Assembly (NCBI RefSeq): GCF_009741975.1
Contig: NZ_WPCF01000003.1
Location: 1 to 60,122 of the forward strand
Length of the DNA: 60,122 bases
Direction: 5' to 3'
Source: Halobacterium sp. CBA1126
GTDB lineage: Archaea > Halobacteriota > Halobacteria > Halobacteriales > Halobacteriaceae
Positions within the stretch are counted from its first letter, which is position 1. Each line of letters begins with the position of its first letter. The position numbers and the translations under genes are program-made. The notes below the pieces were generated by a model that was given only the letters and a program-made list of their open reading frames with translations, ran no database searches and had not been told where the DNA came from. This document shows, piece by piece, positions 45,954 through 54,108 of this stretch.

Positions 45954-46439
45954 ACGCTCATCTACGATCTCGACGAGGCGCCGGCGCGCCAGCTGGTCGA
46001 GCAATGGCCCTTACTCCCCGACGCGGTACAGGTGTCGTCAGTGGAGGGAGAGCGGCTTCTCAGTGCCGCCCGTGACCGGGCTGGGTGGCACGGGCAGGGA
46101 GCGTCGGAGCGTCAGGAGCAGGCCCCGACGCGGCTCTACGACCAGCGGGGAGACGGCATCCGCGACGCGTCGCGTCTCGACGCGGCCCTCGACAACGCCG
46201 ACAACGCGGTGTGGCTGGTCCCAGCGATGGCGCTGACCGAATCCACTGGCGCGGCTGCGGCTGATCGGCAGGTGTCGTCGGTACCGACGACTCAGGAACT
46301 CGACTGTGAAACCTGTGGACGGGCGACCGACCATCGGTTCAAGACCCATGAATCGGTCCCGGATGCGGCGTGGACGGGCCAACCGATCTGGGAGTGCCGG
46401 GTGTGTGGCTCGGCTCGCTACGGACCTAGTCTCGAGTAG
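45954..46439 (+). pseudogene. 3' half of the gene split by the IS605-type element
   Basis: The frame from 45954 to TAG 46439 reads TLIYDLDEAPARQLVEQWP … LDCETCGRATDHRFKTHESV … WECRVCGSARYGP, ending in a four-cysteine zinc ribbon. It continues the protein begun at 44016. There is no start codon of its own at the junction, although the ATG at 46032 region is in another frame. Loss of function is expected. Confidence 0.65.
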
Positions 46440-46458
46440 GGCCAGTGTTGGGCCTCGA

Positions 46459-46501
46459 TTAACCAACATCTCTGCAGGTGGCCCCGGGTTTCGTTGGTTA
46501 A
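46459..46501. promoter_or_regulatory. Inverted pair TTAACCAAC / GTTGGTTAA, site 2
   Basis: TTAACCAAC (46459-46467) and GTTGGTTAA (46493-46501), 25 bp spacer. It lies 19 bp after the split gene and about 300 bp before nrdR. Confidence 0.6.
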
Positions 46502-46797
46502 CAGTAATAGGAAGTACGATTTCCTTGTTCAGACTCGCAGCCGCTAACTGGTGTAAAATCGATAATTACAGATAGAATACTAATCGCTACGTGAGGGGAT
46601 GGAGAGCAGTAGTTGAGGCTGGGTCACTCAATGCATATGATCCCAATTTTCCGCGCCCACTAATCAAGTTTATTTGTACTACATCAATTTAATTGGGTAA
46701 GCTTTATGTGGCAGTCCTCACCAGCAGATATTGCGGTCGAAGTCGAGAGACCCCACATCTGGGGGTTAAGACCCTGGAGGATTAAGTAGTGACAACT
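46502..46797 (+). promoter_or_regulatory. Leader and promoter region of the nrd operon
   Basis: AT-rich sequence with TATA-like GTTTATTTG (46668-46676) and GCTTTATG (46702-46709). The palindrome CCCCA-CATC-TGGGG (46751-46764) lies between these and the nrdR ATG and is a candidate NrdR or other regulator site. No protein frame is supported. Confidence 0.4.
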
Positions 46798-47286
46798 ATG
46801 AACTGCCCGGACTGCGGGAACGAGCGAACACGCGTCATCGATACAGGGACCAGTGCCGACGGAACTTCCGTCCGACGGCGCCGCGAATGTCAACGCTGTT
46901 CGTTCCGCTTTACGACCTACGAACGTCCGGAGTGGGAGTCCCTCCAAGTGAAAAAACGCGACGGTACCATCGAATCGTTCGACCGACAGAAACTCCGCGC
47001 AGGGATCGAGCGAGCCGTTGAGAAGCGAGACGTGGCCGAGACAACAGTGACCGCTCTCGTCGACGATATCGAGAGCGAACTGCAAGATCGAGAGGCACGT
47101 ATCGTCTCTTCGAGTCTTATCGGCGAACTCGTCTCTGAGAACCTCCGTACGCTCGATAAGGTAGCCTACATTCGATTTGTCTCCGTTTACAAAGCATTCT
47201 CTGAGCCACAGGAGTTCCTGAGAGAACTTGACGCAGTCTTGGATGCAGAACTCGATGACTTCGAAGCCTCGAACAGCGCACTATGA
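46798..47286 (+). CDS. nrdR: Ribonucleotide reductase regulator NrdR
   Basis: 162 residues from the ATG at 46798. The N-terminal zinc ribbon MNCPDCGNERTRVID … ECQRCSFRFTTYERPE binds DNA; the ATP-cone (about residues 47-135, VKKRDGTIESFDRQKLRAGI) senses ATP/dATP. NrdR represses ribonucleotide reductase genes when dATP is high. It begins an operon that continues through a small ORF, nrdB and nrdA. NrdR is uncommon in archaea compared with bacteria, so the whole operon may have come by transfer or via a virus/plasmid. Confidence 0.92.
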   Translation: MNCPDCGNERTRVIDTGTSADGTSVRRRRECQRCSFRFTTYERPEWESLQVKKRDGTIESFDRQKLRAGIERAVEKRDVAETTVTALVDDIESELQDREARIVSSSLIGELVSENLRTLDKVAYIRFVSVYKAFSEPQEFLRELDAVLDAELDDFEASNSAL

Positions 47287-47423
47287 CACAAACATACGCA
47301 GCTCAAACGAATGTTCGGTCAATCCTTGACCGGGCGAGCATGACCCACGTCCAGACGTACAGAGAACGACGGAAACAGAAACCAACCGACAGAGAACGAT
47401 TCCTCCGGGGTACGTGCCAATGA
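47283..47423 (+). CDS. 46-residue ORF coupled between nrdR and nrdB
   Basis: ATG 47283 overlaps the nrdR stop (ATGA) and TGA 47421-47423 overlaps the nrdB start (ATGA). It encodes 46 basic, hydrophilic residues (MTQTYAAQTNVRSILDRASM, later TYRERRKQKPTDRERFLRG). Double overlap argues for real translation. It might be a small RNR accessory protein or only a translational link. It is not acidic, unlike most proteins here. Confidence 0.55.
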   Translation: MTQTYAAQTNVRSILDRASMTHVQTYRERRKQKPTDRERFLRGTCQ

Positions 47424-48430
47424 CTGAAAACAAAACCAAAGGCGGAGATCCGGAGACCGACATCTTCTCCGAACGAACACACCTAAAGCCGTACGAGTAC
47501 CCCGACGTCCTCGAGTACAAAGACGCGATACGGAACAGCTACTGGGTTCACACAGAGTTCAACTTTTCAGGAGACGTTCAAGACTTCAAGGTCAACACGA
47601 CTCCGGCCGAGAAAACCGTCATCAAGCGGACGATGCTGGCCATCGCGCAGATCGAGGTCCAGGTCAAGACCTTCTGGGCAGAAATCTACGACGAGATGCC
47701 CAAAGCGGAGATCGGGAACGTCGGCATGACCTTTGCGGAGAGCGAGGTCAGACACATGGACGCGTACAGCCATCTCCTCGACATCTTGGGGATCACGGAG
47801 GACTTCGAGGAGGTGACTGAGGTCCCCGCAATCGAGGAGCGGATCGACTACCTCGACGAGTACCTCGAGAAGAGCGAGAGCGACGACAAACAGGAGTACG
47901 TGATGAGTCTCCTGCTGTTCTCCACGTTCGTCGAGCACGTCTCGCTGTTCTCGCAGTTCCTCATCATGACGAGCTTCGACAAACACGAAAAGAAATTCAA
48001 GGGGATCGCGAACGCCGTCGAAGCGACCAGCAAGGAGGAGCAGATTCACGGACTGTTCGGTGTCGAACTCGTGGAGACGATTCGCGAGGAGAATCCGGAC
48101 CTCTTCGACGAGGACTTCGATGAAGAGGTCCAAGCAGCCTGTCAGCAGGCGTTCGAGGCAGAGATGAAGATACTGGACTGGATCTTCAGTGAGGGCGAAC
48201 TGGAGTTCCTTCCCCGGGCGCACGTCGACGCGTTCCTGCGGGACCGGTTCAACCAGAGCCTCAAGAACATCGGTGTCGAGCCGATCTTCGAGCCGGACGA
48301 TGACCTGCTCGAGGAGACACGGTGGTTCGATGAAGACATCATGATGACGAAAGATAACGACTTCTTCAGCAAGCGGTCGACCACGTACAACAAGCACGCA
48401 CAGAGCGTTACCGCCGAGGACATATTCTAA
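47420..48430 (+). CDS. nrdB: Class I ribonucleotide reductase small subunit
   Basis: 336 residues from the ATG at 47420. Ferritin-like fold with the metal-binding set: E in EVQVKTFWAEI, E-x-x-H in ESEVRHMDAYSHLL (with the tyrosine at the radical position), E-x-x-H-like FVEHVSLF and EEQIHGLFG. It generates the tyrosyl/metal radical used by NrdA to reduce ribonucleotides. It lies downstream of nrdR and 2 bp before nrdA. Confidence 0.92.
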   Translation: MTENKTKGGDPETDIFSERTHLKPYEYPDVLEYKDAIRNSYWVHTEFNFSGDVQDFKVNTTPAEKTVIKRTMLAIAQIEVQVKTFWAEIYDEMPKAEIGNVGMTFAESEVRHMDAYSHLLDILGITEDFEEVTEVPAIEERIDYLDEYLEKSESDDKQEYVMSLLLFSTFVEHVSLFSQFLIMTSFDKHEKKFKGIANAVEATSKEEQIHGLFGVELVETIREENPDLFDEDFDEEVQAACQQAFEAEMKILDWIFSEGELEFLPRAHVDAFLRDRFNQSLKNIGVEPIFEPDDDLLEETRWFDEDIMMTKDNDFFSKRSTTYNKHAQSVTAEDIF

Positions 48431-48432
48431 CG

Positions 48433-50126
48433 ATGGCACAAACAGAACCAGCACTCGACGAGGTACAACAGCAGCACGAGGAACCATTCTACTGGCTGAA
48501 CGAGGACAGCCGGGCGTTCCTCGACGAGGGGTACCTGATCGAGGGCGTCACGGCCGAGGAGCGGGTCAGGGAGATCGCAGAGCGGGCCGAGGAGATCCTG
48601 GACGACGACGGCTTCGCGGACAAGTTCTACGACTACATGAGTCGGGGCTTCTACAGCCTCGCGAGTCCGGTGTGGGCGAACTTCGGTCTGGACCGAGGCC
48701 TGCCCATCAGCTGCTTCGGGAGCTACATGGAGGACAACATGGAGAGCATCCTCTACACGCAGGCCGAAGTGGGCGAGATGACCAAGCTGGGCGGCGGGAC
48801 CAGCGGGTACTTCGGCGAGATCCGGCCCCGAGGCAGCCCGATCACGAACAACGGCAAGAGCAACGGGAGCTACAGCTTCACCGAGCTGTTCGACACGATC
48901 ATCAACGTCGTCAGCCAAGGCGAGACGCGACGCGGCCAGTTCGCGGGGTACATCGACGTCGAACACGACGACCTGGACGAGTGGCTCAACATCAAGACCG
49001 AGGGTGACCCCGTCCAAGACATCTACTACGGCGTTATCATCGGTGACGACTGGTTCCGGGCGATGGTCGACGGCGACGAGGAGAAGCGAGAGACGTGGGC
49101 GGAGATCATCGAGACTCGGATCAACATCGGTGTCCCGTACATCATCTTCCGGGACAACATGAACGACGGGAAGCCACAGGTCTACAAGGACAGGGGCTAC
49201 GAGATCAACGGCTCCAACCTGTGTACCGAGATCGCGCTGCCGGCCACGCCAGACGAGAGTTTCGTCTGTTGTCTCTCGTCGATGAACGCGCTTCACTACG
49301 ATGAGTGGAAGGATACCGACGCAGTAGAGACGCTGACGCGGTTCCTCGACGCCGTCATGGAGGAGTTCATCCAAGAGGCGGAGGGGACGCAGTTCATGGA
49401 ACGCCCAGTGCGGTTTGCGAAACGGCACAGGGCGATCGGCATCGGCGTTCTCGGCTGGCACAGCTACCTCCAGAGCGAGATGATTCCGTTCGACAGCATG
49501 GAGGCGATGGAGAAAAACGAGGCAATCTTCCGCACCATCAAGGAGCGAAGTTACGAGGAGAGTCGTCGCTCGCCGACGAGTTCGGCGAACCGGAGGTGCT
49601 CGAGGGCTACGGTCGCCGGAACGCGACGACGATGAGCGTGGCCCCGACGAAATCCAGCAGTGTCATCCTGGGGCAGGTCAGTCCGAGCATCGAACCGCTG
49701 AAATCGAACTACTTCGTCCGCGACGGTGCGAAGCTGAAATCGACGCAGAAGAACCAGTTCCTTGAGGCGATACTGAAAGAGCGAGGCAGAGACGAGCGCG
49801 AGGTCTGGGACAGCATCGCACAGAACGACGGGAGCGTGCAACACCTCGACTGCCTGACCGACGAGGAGAAGGAAGTGTTCAAAACCTTCGCCGAGATCCC
49901 ACAGATGGCGATCATCAACCAGGCGGCACAGCGGCAGAAACACATAGATCAGGCACAGAGTCTGAACGTCTCGATCGATCCGAGCGAAGTGAGCGTCAAG
50001 GAGATCAACCAGCTCTACATCGAGGCTTGGAAGAAAGGGGTGAAGAGTCTCTACTACCAACATAGCGTGAACGCTGCACAGAAGTTCAGCCGAGACATCC
50101 TCGAATGCAAGGCCTGTGAGAGCTGA
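48433..50126 (+). pseudogene. nrdA: Class I ribonucleotide reductase large subunit, frame-broken
   Basis: Starting at 48433, the first 378 residues match NrdA without an ATP-cone: PISCFGSYMEDN holds the first redox cysteine, NGSNLCTEIALP the N-x-C-x-E active site, and CCLSSMNAL the partner cysteine. At 49566-49570 the frame changes; the protein continues in another frame as LADEFGEPEVLEGYGRRNAT … KSLYYQHSVNAA (tyrosine pair of the radical path) to LECKACES, the C-terminal CxxC that reduces the active site. One base deletion after YEESR would explain it. With the frame restored, the enzyme is complete at about 564 residues. All catalytic residues are present, so this could be a sequencing error. 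Confidence 0.85.
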
Positions 50127-50419
50127 TCACCCATCGGCCGGTATGATAGAGTGCTCCATGTAAACTACGCACACCTATTTACCAGACGTTCCAGACCGGT
50201 TTTAGAATGAAGAAAGAGTGCTTTGACCTACTGCTAAGAGCGTGATCTCCTGCAAGCCCGACGCCAATCTCGATGGTGGGTCTTTCCGCGCCGGCGAGCG
50301 GTGAGGCGCTTCCGATGGAGCAAGAGTTGCCCTAACTCGAACTCAACATACCAGACAGCAAGTCGAGTAGCGGAGAACAGACACTTCCATTAACAAGTCT
50401 TAGAACCACTTTGACTACC
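50127..50419. other. Spacer between nrdA and tnpB, likely holding IS605 left end
   Basis: No supported gene. The last part (AACAAGTCTTAGAACCAC) before the GTG start of tnpB resembles the short AT-rich leader of IS605-type elements; the exact left end is not visible. Confidence 0.35.
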
Positions 50420-51670
50420 GTGGCGGACAACGAGTATCATCGGCGAACAGCCATCACACGGCTGTCTGTATCCCCAGCCGATAGCACGCTCCTACGAGGG
50501 ACGATCGAGGAGTGGCAACAGGGATGCCAGGTCGCCGTAGATAGGGCGTGGGAGCAAGGTCACTCAAACTCCGACGTTCAAGAGCTTGCTTTCGACGCCG
50601 TCCGCAATCAGACCTCCCTCGGTAGTCAACACGCAATTCTCGCCTGCCACCAAGCTGCCGAGAACATCAGGTCCTGCATCACTCGCCGACGCGCCGGCAA
50701 AAAGGCGAGCAAACCCACGTACACGAGTCCGACGATTACCTATGACAGTCGGACAATGACGATTTTCCCCGAGCAAGAGCAGGTGTCGCTTACGACCCAC
50801 GGCGACCACGCCCGAGTACGGGGTGACCTCGTAGTACCCGACGACGAAGATGGCTACCAGCACCAATATCTCGCCAGCGACGAGTGGGAACCCACTGAGT
50901 CAACACTTCACTACCGGAACGGCGAGTGGTACTTGCATCTCGGCTTCCGCAAACCCGACACGAACGCCACTAGTGAGACGACCGAGAACGGAACGGTTCT
51001 CGGCGTCGATCTTGGTGTGAACGAGATCGCCGTCACCAGCACCGCCCGGTTCTTCTCTGCAGGGAATTTGAACCATGAGCGTCGAGAGTTCGAGCGCGTG
51101 CGTGCCGACCTGCAAACACATGGGACACGTAACGCGCATCGGACACTCGAATCCCTGAGTAACCGGGAAGACGAGTACGTGAAACATGTTCTGCACGGCG
51201 TGGCCAACGGGATCGTCGAGGAGGCGTTGAGGTATGACTGCGACGGCATTATCTTCGAGGAATTAGACGGAATCCGCGAACGTCTCCCCAAGGCCGCATG
51301 GCACTCTAAATGGGCATTCAATCGCCTCTATAACTATGTTGAATACAAAGCCGAAGCCGAAGGGTTGTTCGTGGATACGACGGATCCGAAGAATACCTCC
51401 AAACGGTGTGCCGAGTGTGGATTCGTTCACGGAAACAATCGTCAATCCAGGGGCGCGTTCGAGTGTCAAGAGTGTGGTAACCGGAATCAGGCGGACTACA
51501 ACGCCGCAAAGAACGTCGCCGAGCTGTATCTCCGTCGTGAGCAACAGTCCTCACGGCGGAGGGGCGTCAGCCAATACGCCCTGAAGTCCGGGACAGTGAC
51601 GCCGAAGCGGGGATACACCCCGTACCCTGACGGGTTTGAGGCGGAGTCCGCGGACAAATCCCACCCGTAA
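50420..51670 (+). CDS. tnpB: RNA-guided nuclease TnpB (IS200/IS605 type), intact motifs
   Basis: 416 residues; the GTG at 50420 (MADNEYHRRTAITRL) fits the family better than the TTG at 50411. All three RuvC acidic residues are present: LGVDLGVNEIAV, GIIFEELDGIRE and NQADYNAAKNVAEL, and the zinc ribbon is CAECGFVHGNNRQSRGAFEC … CGNRNQ. TnpB cuts DNA next to a short motif using a right-end RNA and helps retain its element. No tnpA neighbour. The guide RNA would come from the 3' end of the gene and the following 150 bp (…51830). Confidence 0.88.
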   Translation: MADNEYHRRTAITRLSVSPADSTLLRGTIEEWQQGCQVAVDRAWEQGHSNSDVQELAFDAVRNQTSLGSQHAILACHQAAENIRSCITRRRAGKKASKPTYTSPTITYDSRTMTIFPEQEQVSLTTHGDHARVRGDLVVPDDEDGYQHQYLASDEWEPTESTLHYRNGEWYLHLGFRKPDTNATSETTENGTVLGVDLGVNEIAVTSTARFFSAGNLNHERREFERVRADLQTHGTRNAHRTLESLSNREDEYVKHVLHGVANGIVEEALRYDCDGIIFEELDGIRERLPKAAWHSKWAFNRLYNYVEYKAEAEGLFVDTTDPKNTSKRCAECGFVHGNNRQSRGAFECQECGNRNQADYNAAKNVAELYLRREQQSSRRRGVSQYALKSGTVTPKRGYTPYPDGFEAESADKSHP

Positions 51671-51907
51671 TGAAGCGAGCGGACATCAGTCCCGAGCGAA
51701 TGGGTTGGGGTAGTTGGTACAGGGCTATCGGATGCACTGTGTCCGCATTTGATGTTCAGTACTCAGGGCAGTGGTGTTCTGGTGAACCCCTCAGCCACTA
51801 ACAGAGTTGGTGCATCCAATCGTTAAGTGTAGCGGATGCGTATCTCGGTTCCTGTCGGAGTCGAACTCAACAAAAGGTTGATGGCTTTGTCGAGCGAAGT
51901 GATACCT

Positions 51908-52123
51908 ATGAACCAAAGAGTTCTGTACAACGGTGGTGTTGCGTTGGTCGGCTTGGTAGTCATCCTCAGTTCAGCGTGGTTCATCTACCAAGGACAGTTT
52001 GTGGCAGAGAGCGACCCGATGTTCCCGCTCCTCGGTGCTATTGTGGGCGTTGTCGTGGGGACGCTCCTCGCGGCAAAGGGAGGGTTCGAACTTGCAACTC
52101 TTCGCCGTTCACGAAGTGTCTGA
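51908..52123 (+). CDS. Small two-helix membrane protein
   Basis: 71 residues from the ATG at 51908 (MNQRVLYNGG). Helices LVGLVVILSSAWFIYQGQF and LLGAIVGVVVGTLLAAKGGF. The ATG at 51836 would add a less likely 24 residues. No family recognised. Confidence 0.55.
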   Translation: MNQRVLYNGGVALVGLVVILSSAWFIYQGQFVAESDPMFPLLGAIVGVVVGTLLAAKGGFELATLRRSRSV

Positions 52124-52247
52124 CAATTCCAAAGGGTTCGTTGGCCGTCTAACGGGATAGACGCAGAGCTACCTAACGGCTATTTCACCACTGTTGGTTC
52201 ATAACTAATCAGATTTCGCCAAACCGGTAATGTTTTTCATGCCGTGA

Positions 52248-52454
52248 ATTGGTGAGGCGTTTCCAATAGATCCAGATATCGAACAAGGATATCGGCTGCA
52301 TCAGATACTCAGCAATCTCAACCGACTCGACGTCGACCGATTGGACGACGCGGATCGAGAGCGAGTCGAGACCGCGAGAGACCTCCTGGAGGAGGTGAGC
52401 CTTCTCACGCGGCCGGGCGACGGAGCCGGGGCGGACGCCCACGCAGATTCCTAA
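52248..52454 (+). pseudogene. Protein-like fragment without start codon
   Basis: An open frame of 68 codons ends at TAA 52454 and reads GEAFPIDPDIEQGYRLHQIL, then LNRLDVDRLDDADRERVETA and LLEEVSLLTRPGDGAGAD, with acidic haloarchaeal composition. A TGA closes it at 52245 and no ATG, GTG or TTG lies near its 5' end, so the start has been lost. Family unknown. Confidence 0.45.
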
Positions 52455-52497
52455 CTGGAGTCCCCGGCCACGACCAGGGAGGCAACTCTCGCGTCGG

Positions 52498-52533
52498 TTT
52501 ATCGCCCCCGACAGGGGTGCGGGGGCGACCCCG
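52498..52533 (+). promoter_or_regulatory. T-tract/GC-stem leader element A
   Basis: TTTATCGCCCCC … GGGGGCG: CGCCCCC and GGGGGCG can pair as a strong stem. It ends 12 nt before the ATG at 52546. It is the first and least typical of six similar leaders (others at 53556, 54047, 55122, 55762 and 58262). Confidence 0.5.
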
Positions 52534-52545
52534 TGAAGTCCAGAC

Positions 52546-52740
52546 ATGGCGACACTGCAAGCTGCGACGACGTCGACTGGCGCGTTCGTATCGGATCCGC
52601 GGACAGTCCGCGAGCTCTGTGAGAACTACTGCTTCGGGACGCTCGACTGGGAGGTTACCGAAGACGGAGAGCTCACCATCTGGGGGTACGACGACTTTGA
52701 GGTGTACGAGGCGCGGGAGGAGGTCAATCTTAGCTGTTAG
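52546..52740 (+). CDS. Hypothetical protein, 64 aa, probably shortened
   Basis: ATG 52546 to TAG 52740. SDPRTVRELCENYCFGTLDW, then EVTEDGELTIWGYDDFEVYE is acidic and well ordered up to residue 58, and then changes to VNLSC and stops, suggesting a truncated 3' end. It is preceded by leader element A. Function unknown. Confidence 0.55.
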   Translation: MATLQAATTSTGAFVSDPRTVRELCENYCFGTLDWEVTEDGELTIWGYDDFEVYEAREEVNLSC

Positions 52741-52823
52741 AGCAAACGACGGAGCACTCAATAGAATCAAATTGACCGGAGGGTTCAAGTCGCTTCGTAA
52801 GGAATTCTTACGTAGAACTGCCC

Positions 52824-53087
52824 ATGAGTACTGACGACCCTGAAGTCACGACGGTTACCTCGAAGGGACAGATCACAATCCCGAGTCGGCTTCGCGACCA
52901 GTTCGGCCTCGAAAAAGGGACGAAACTGATGGTCGTCCCAACAGACTACGGTCTGGTTTTGAAGAAACTCGAACTCCCCTCAGTCGAAGAGTTCCAGCAC
53001 CGAGTCGAAGAGCGATCGGAAGAGGCCGATCTCTCCATGGACGAGGTCACCCAGTTGGTCCACGACGCGCGGAGCGCCGATGAATGA
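52824..53087 (+). CDS. AbrB/MazE-type antitoxin
   Basis: 87 residues. VTTVTSKGQITIPSRLRDQF followed by LEKGTKLMVVPTDYGLVLKK is the swapped-hairpin AbrB DNA-binding domain; the C-terminal helix VEEFQHRVEERSEEADLSM would contact the toxin. Overlaps the PIN toxin gene by ATGA at 53084. Confidence 0.9.
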   Translation: MSTDDPEVTTVTSKGQITIPSRLRDQFGLEKGTKLMVVPTDYGLVLKKLELPSVEEFQHRVEERSEEADLSMDEVTQLVHDARSADE

Positions 53088-53497
53088 GAGCCGTTCTCGA
53101 TACGAACGTCCTCATTTCAAGCGTCATCGCAACGGGTGTCCCCCACGATGTGGTCGTCAAAGGATTCAGTAACGAGTACGAGATTATCGTCTCCGTCGAG
53201 ACGCTGACTGAGTTTCGAGAAACGCTGTTGAAATACCCGGAGAAGTTCCACATGGACGAAGAAGACGTCCAGCAGGAGGTCGAAACGATTCGGTATTATG
53301 CGGAGTTCGTCGACCCGGATGAAGATATCACGGCAGTCGACGATGATCCCGATGACGACAAATTCCTCGAAGCTGCAGTGGCTGGCCACGTGGACTATCT
53401 CGTCTCTGGCGATCGGCATCTACTCGATCTCGACTCCTTCCAAGGAATCGATATTGTCGACCCGAGAACCTTCTACGAACGCCTCACCACCCAGTAA
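53084..53497 (+). CDS. PIN-domain toxin (COG1569-type)
   Basis: 137 residues. MRAVLDTNVLISSVIATGVP carries the first Asp, VSVETLTEFRETLLKYPEKF the Glu, and DPDDDKFLEAAVAGHVDYLV with SGDRHLLDL the last acidic residues of the PIN active site. Complete RNase motif set. It pairs with the AbrB-type antitoxin just upstream. Confidence 0.9.
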   Translation: MRAVLDTNVLISSVIATGVPHDVVVKGFSNEYEIIVSVETLTEFRETLLKYPEKFHMDEEDVQQEVETIRYYAEFVDPDEDITAVDDDPDDDKFLEAAVAGHVDYLVSGDRHLLDLDSFQGIDIVDPRTFYERLTTQ

Positions 53498-53555
53498 TCA
53501 GCGGATCTACCACAGAAGACAGCCCGACCAATCGGTCGTGGGCACGATGGGGGGG

Positions 53556-53590
53556 TTTTTGAGCGCCCGAGAGCGGCGCGGGCTCGACCG
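53556..53590 (+). promoter_or_regulatory. T-tract/GC-stem leader element B
   Basis: TTTTTGAGCGCCCGAG … CGGGCTCG, with GAGC-CCG and CGGGCTC able to pair around small bulges. It ends 23 nt before the ORF-like frame at 53614. Confidence 0.55.
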
Positions 53591-53613
53591 AACGTCCCCC
53601 AGAGGAGACCAGA

Positions 53614-53736
53614 ATAAACGATACAGACCAGACGACAGCATACCGACTGACGATTACCGTCGACGGCGTCGAGCTACCCGTCGACGAGGATGTGCGCCAT
53701 GCACTTCTCGAAATGCTGTCGAGAGCAGCGTCCTAA
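53614..53736 (+). pseudogene. Small ORF with ATA in place of start codon
   Basis: The frame INDTDQTTAYRLTITVDGVE, then LPVDEDVRHALLEMLSRAAS ends at TAA 53736. The first codon at the expected start is ATA; an ATG there would give a normal 40-residue acidic protein right after leader element B. No other in-frame start exists close by. Either a point mutation has silenced it or an unusual start is used. Family unknown. Confidence 0.45.
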
Positions 53737-53984
53737 CCGGTGATATCACGCCGATCTGCCCTCGTGACGACTGCAAATCACACCTTGGCATCGGGAAACC
53801 CGTCTACGCTGGTGAGCAGACCGACACCGCCGACGCCGATGTGCGGTGTCTCAACGAGGACTGTTCGTTCACTGCCTGCGCGCAGTTCGTACTTGTCAAT
53901 CTGCTCGACGAAGAGGCAGACTCACAGACGAGTCTCGTCCACGCCGGAGAGATCGAACCACTCGAGGCACGATATCAGCAGTGA
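53730..53984 (+). pseudogene. Two-knuckle zinc protein fragment without start codon
   Basis: An open frame overlapping the end of the previous ORF by a few bases reads LTGDITPICPRDDCKSHLGI … VRCLNEDCSFTACAQFVLV and ends at TGA 53984. The CPRDDC and CLNEDC knuckles suggest zinc binding. No start codon is near, so it may originally have been fused to the preceding frame or started at a lost ATG/GTG. About 84 residues. Function unknown. Confidence 0.45.
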
Positions 53985-53985
53985 A

Positions 53986-54027
53986 TTAACCAACATCAGG
54001 AGCGGCAAAGCTACTGTTGTTGGTTAA
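53986..54027. promoter_or_regulatory. Inverted pair TTAACCAAC / GTTGGTTAA, site 3
   Basis: TTAACCAAC (53986-53994), GTTGGTTAA (54019-54027), 24 bp spacer. It begins right after the previous stop and ends 19 bp before leader element C. Confidence 0.65.
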
Positions 54028-54046
54028 TATTGGCGTCTGCCGCTGG

Positions 54047-54082
54047 TTTTTTCTCGCCCCGAGAGCGGGCGCGGGGCGATCA
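54047..54082 (+). promoter_or_regulatory. T-tract/GC-stem leader element C
   Basis: TTTTTTCTCGCCCC … CGGGGCGA; CGCCCC and GGGGCG can form a stem. It ends 26 nt before the ATG at 54109. Confidence 0.6.
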
Positions 54083-54108
54083 GTCCCGCGTCTTCTGGGT
54101 GATTCGAG

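Noticed and set aside
48427-49461. Minus-strand frame opposite nrdA
   Set aside because: Antisense shadow of a conserved enzyme gene.
50300-52270. Possible direct repeat GGTGAGGCG(C/T)TTCC at 50300 and 52251 flanking the second TnpB
   Set aside because: Match of about 16 of 20 bp with no extension on either side; chance or shared codons explain it and it does not mark clear element ends.
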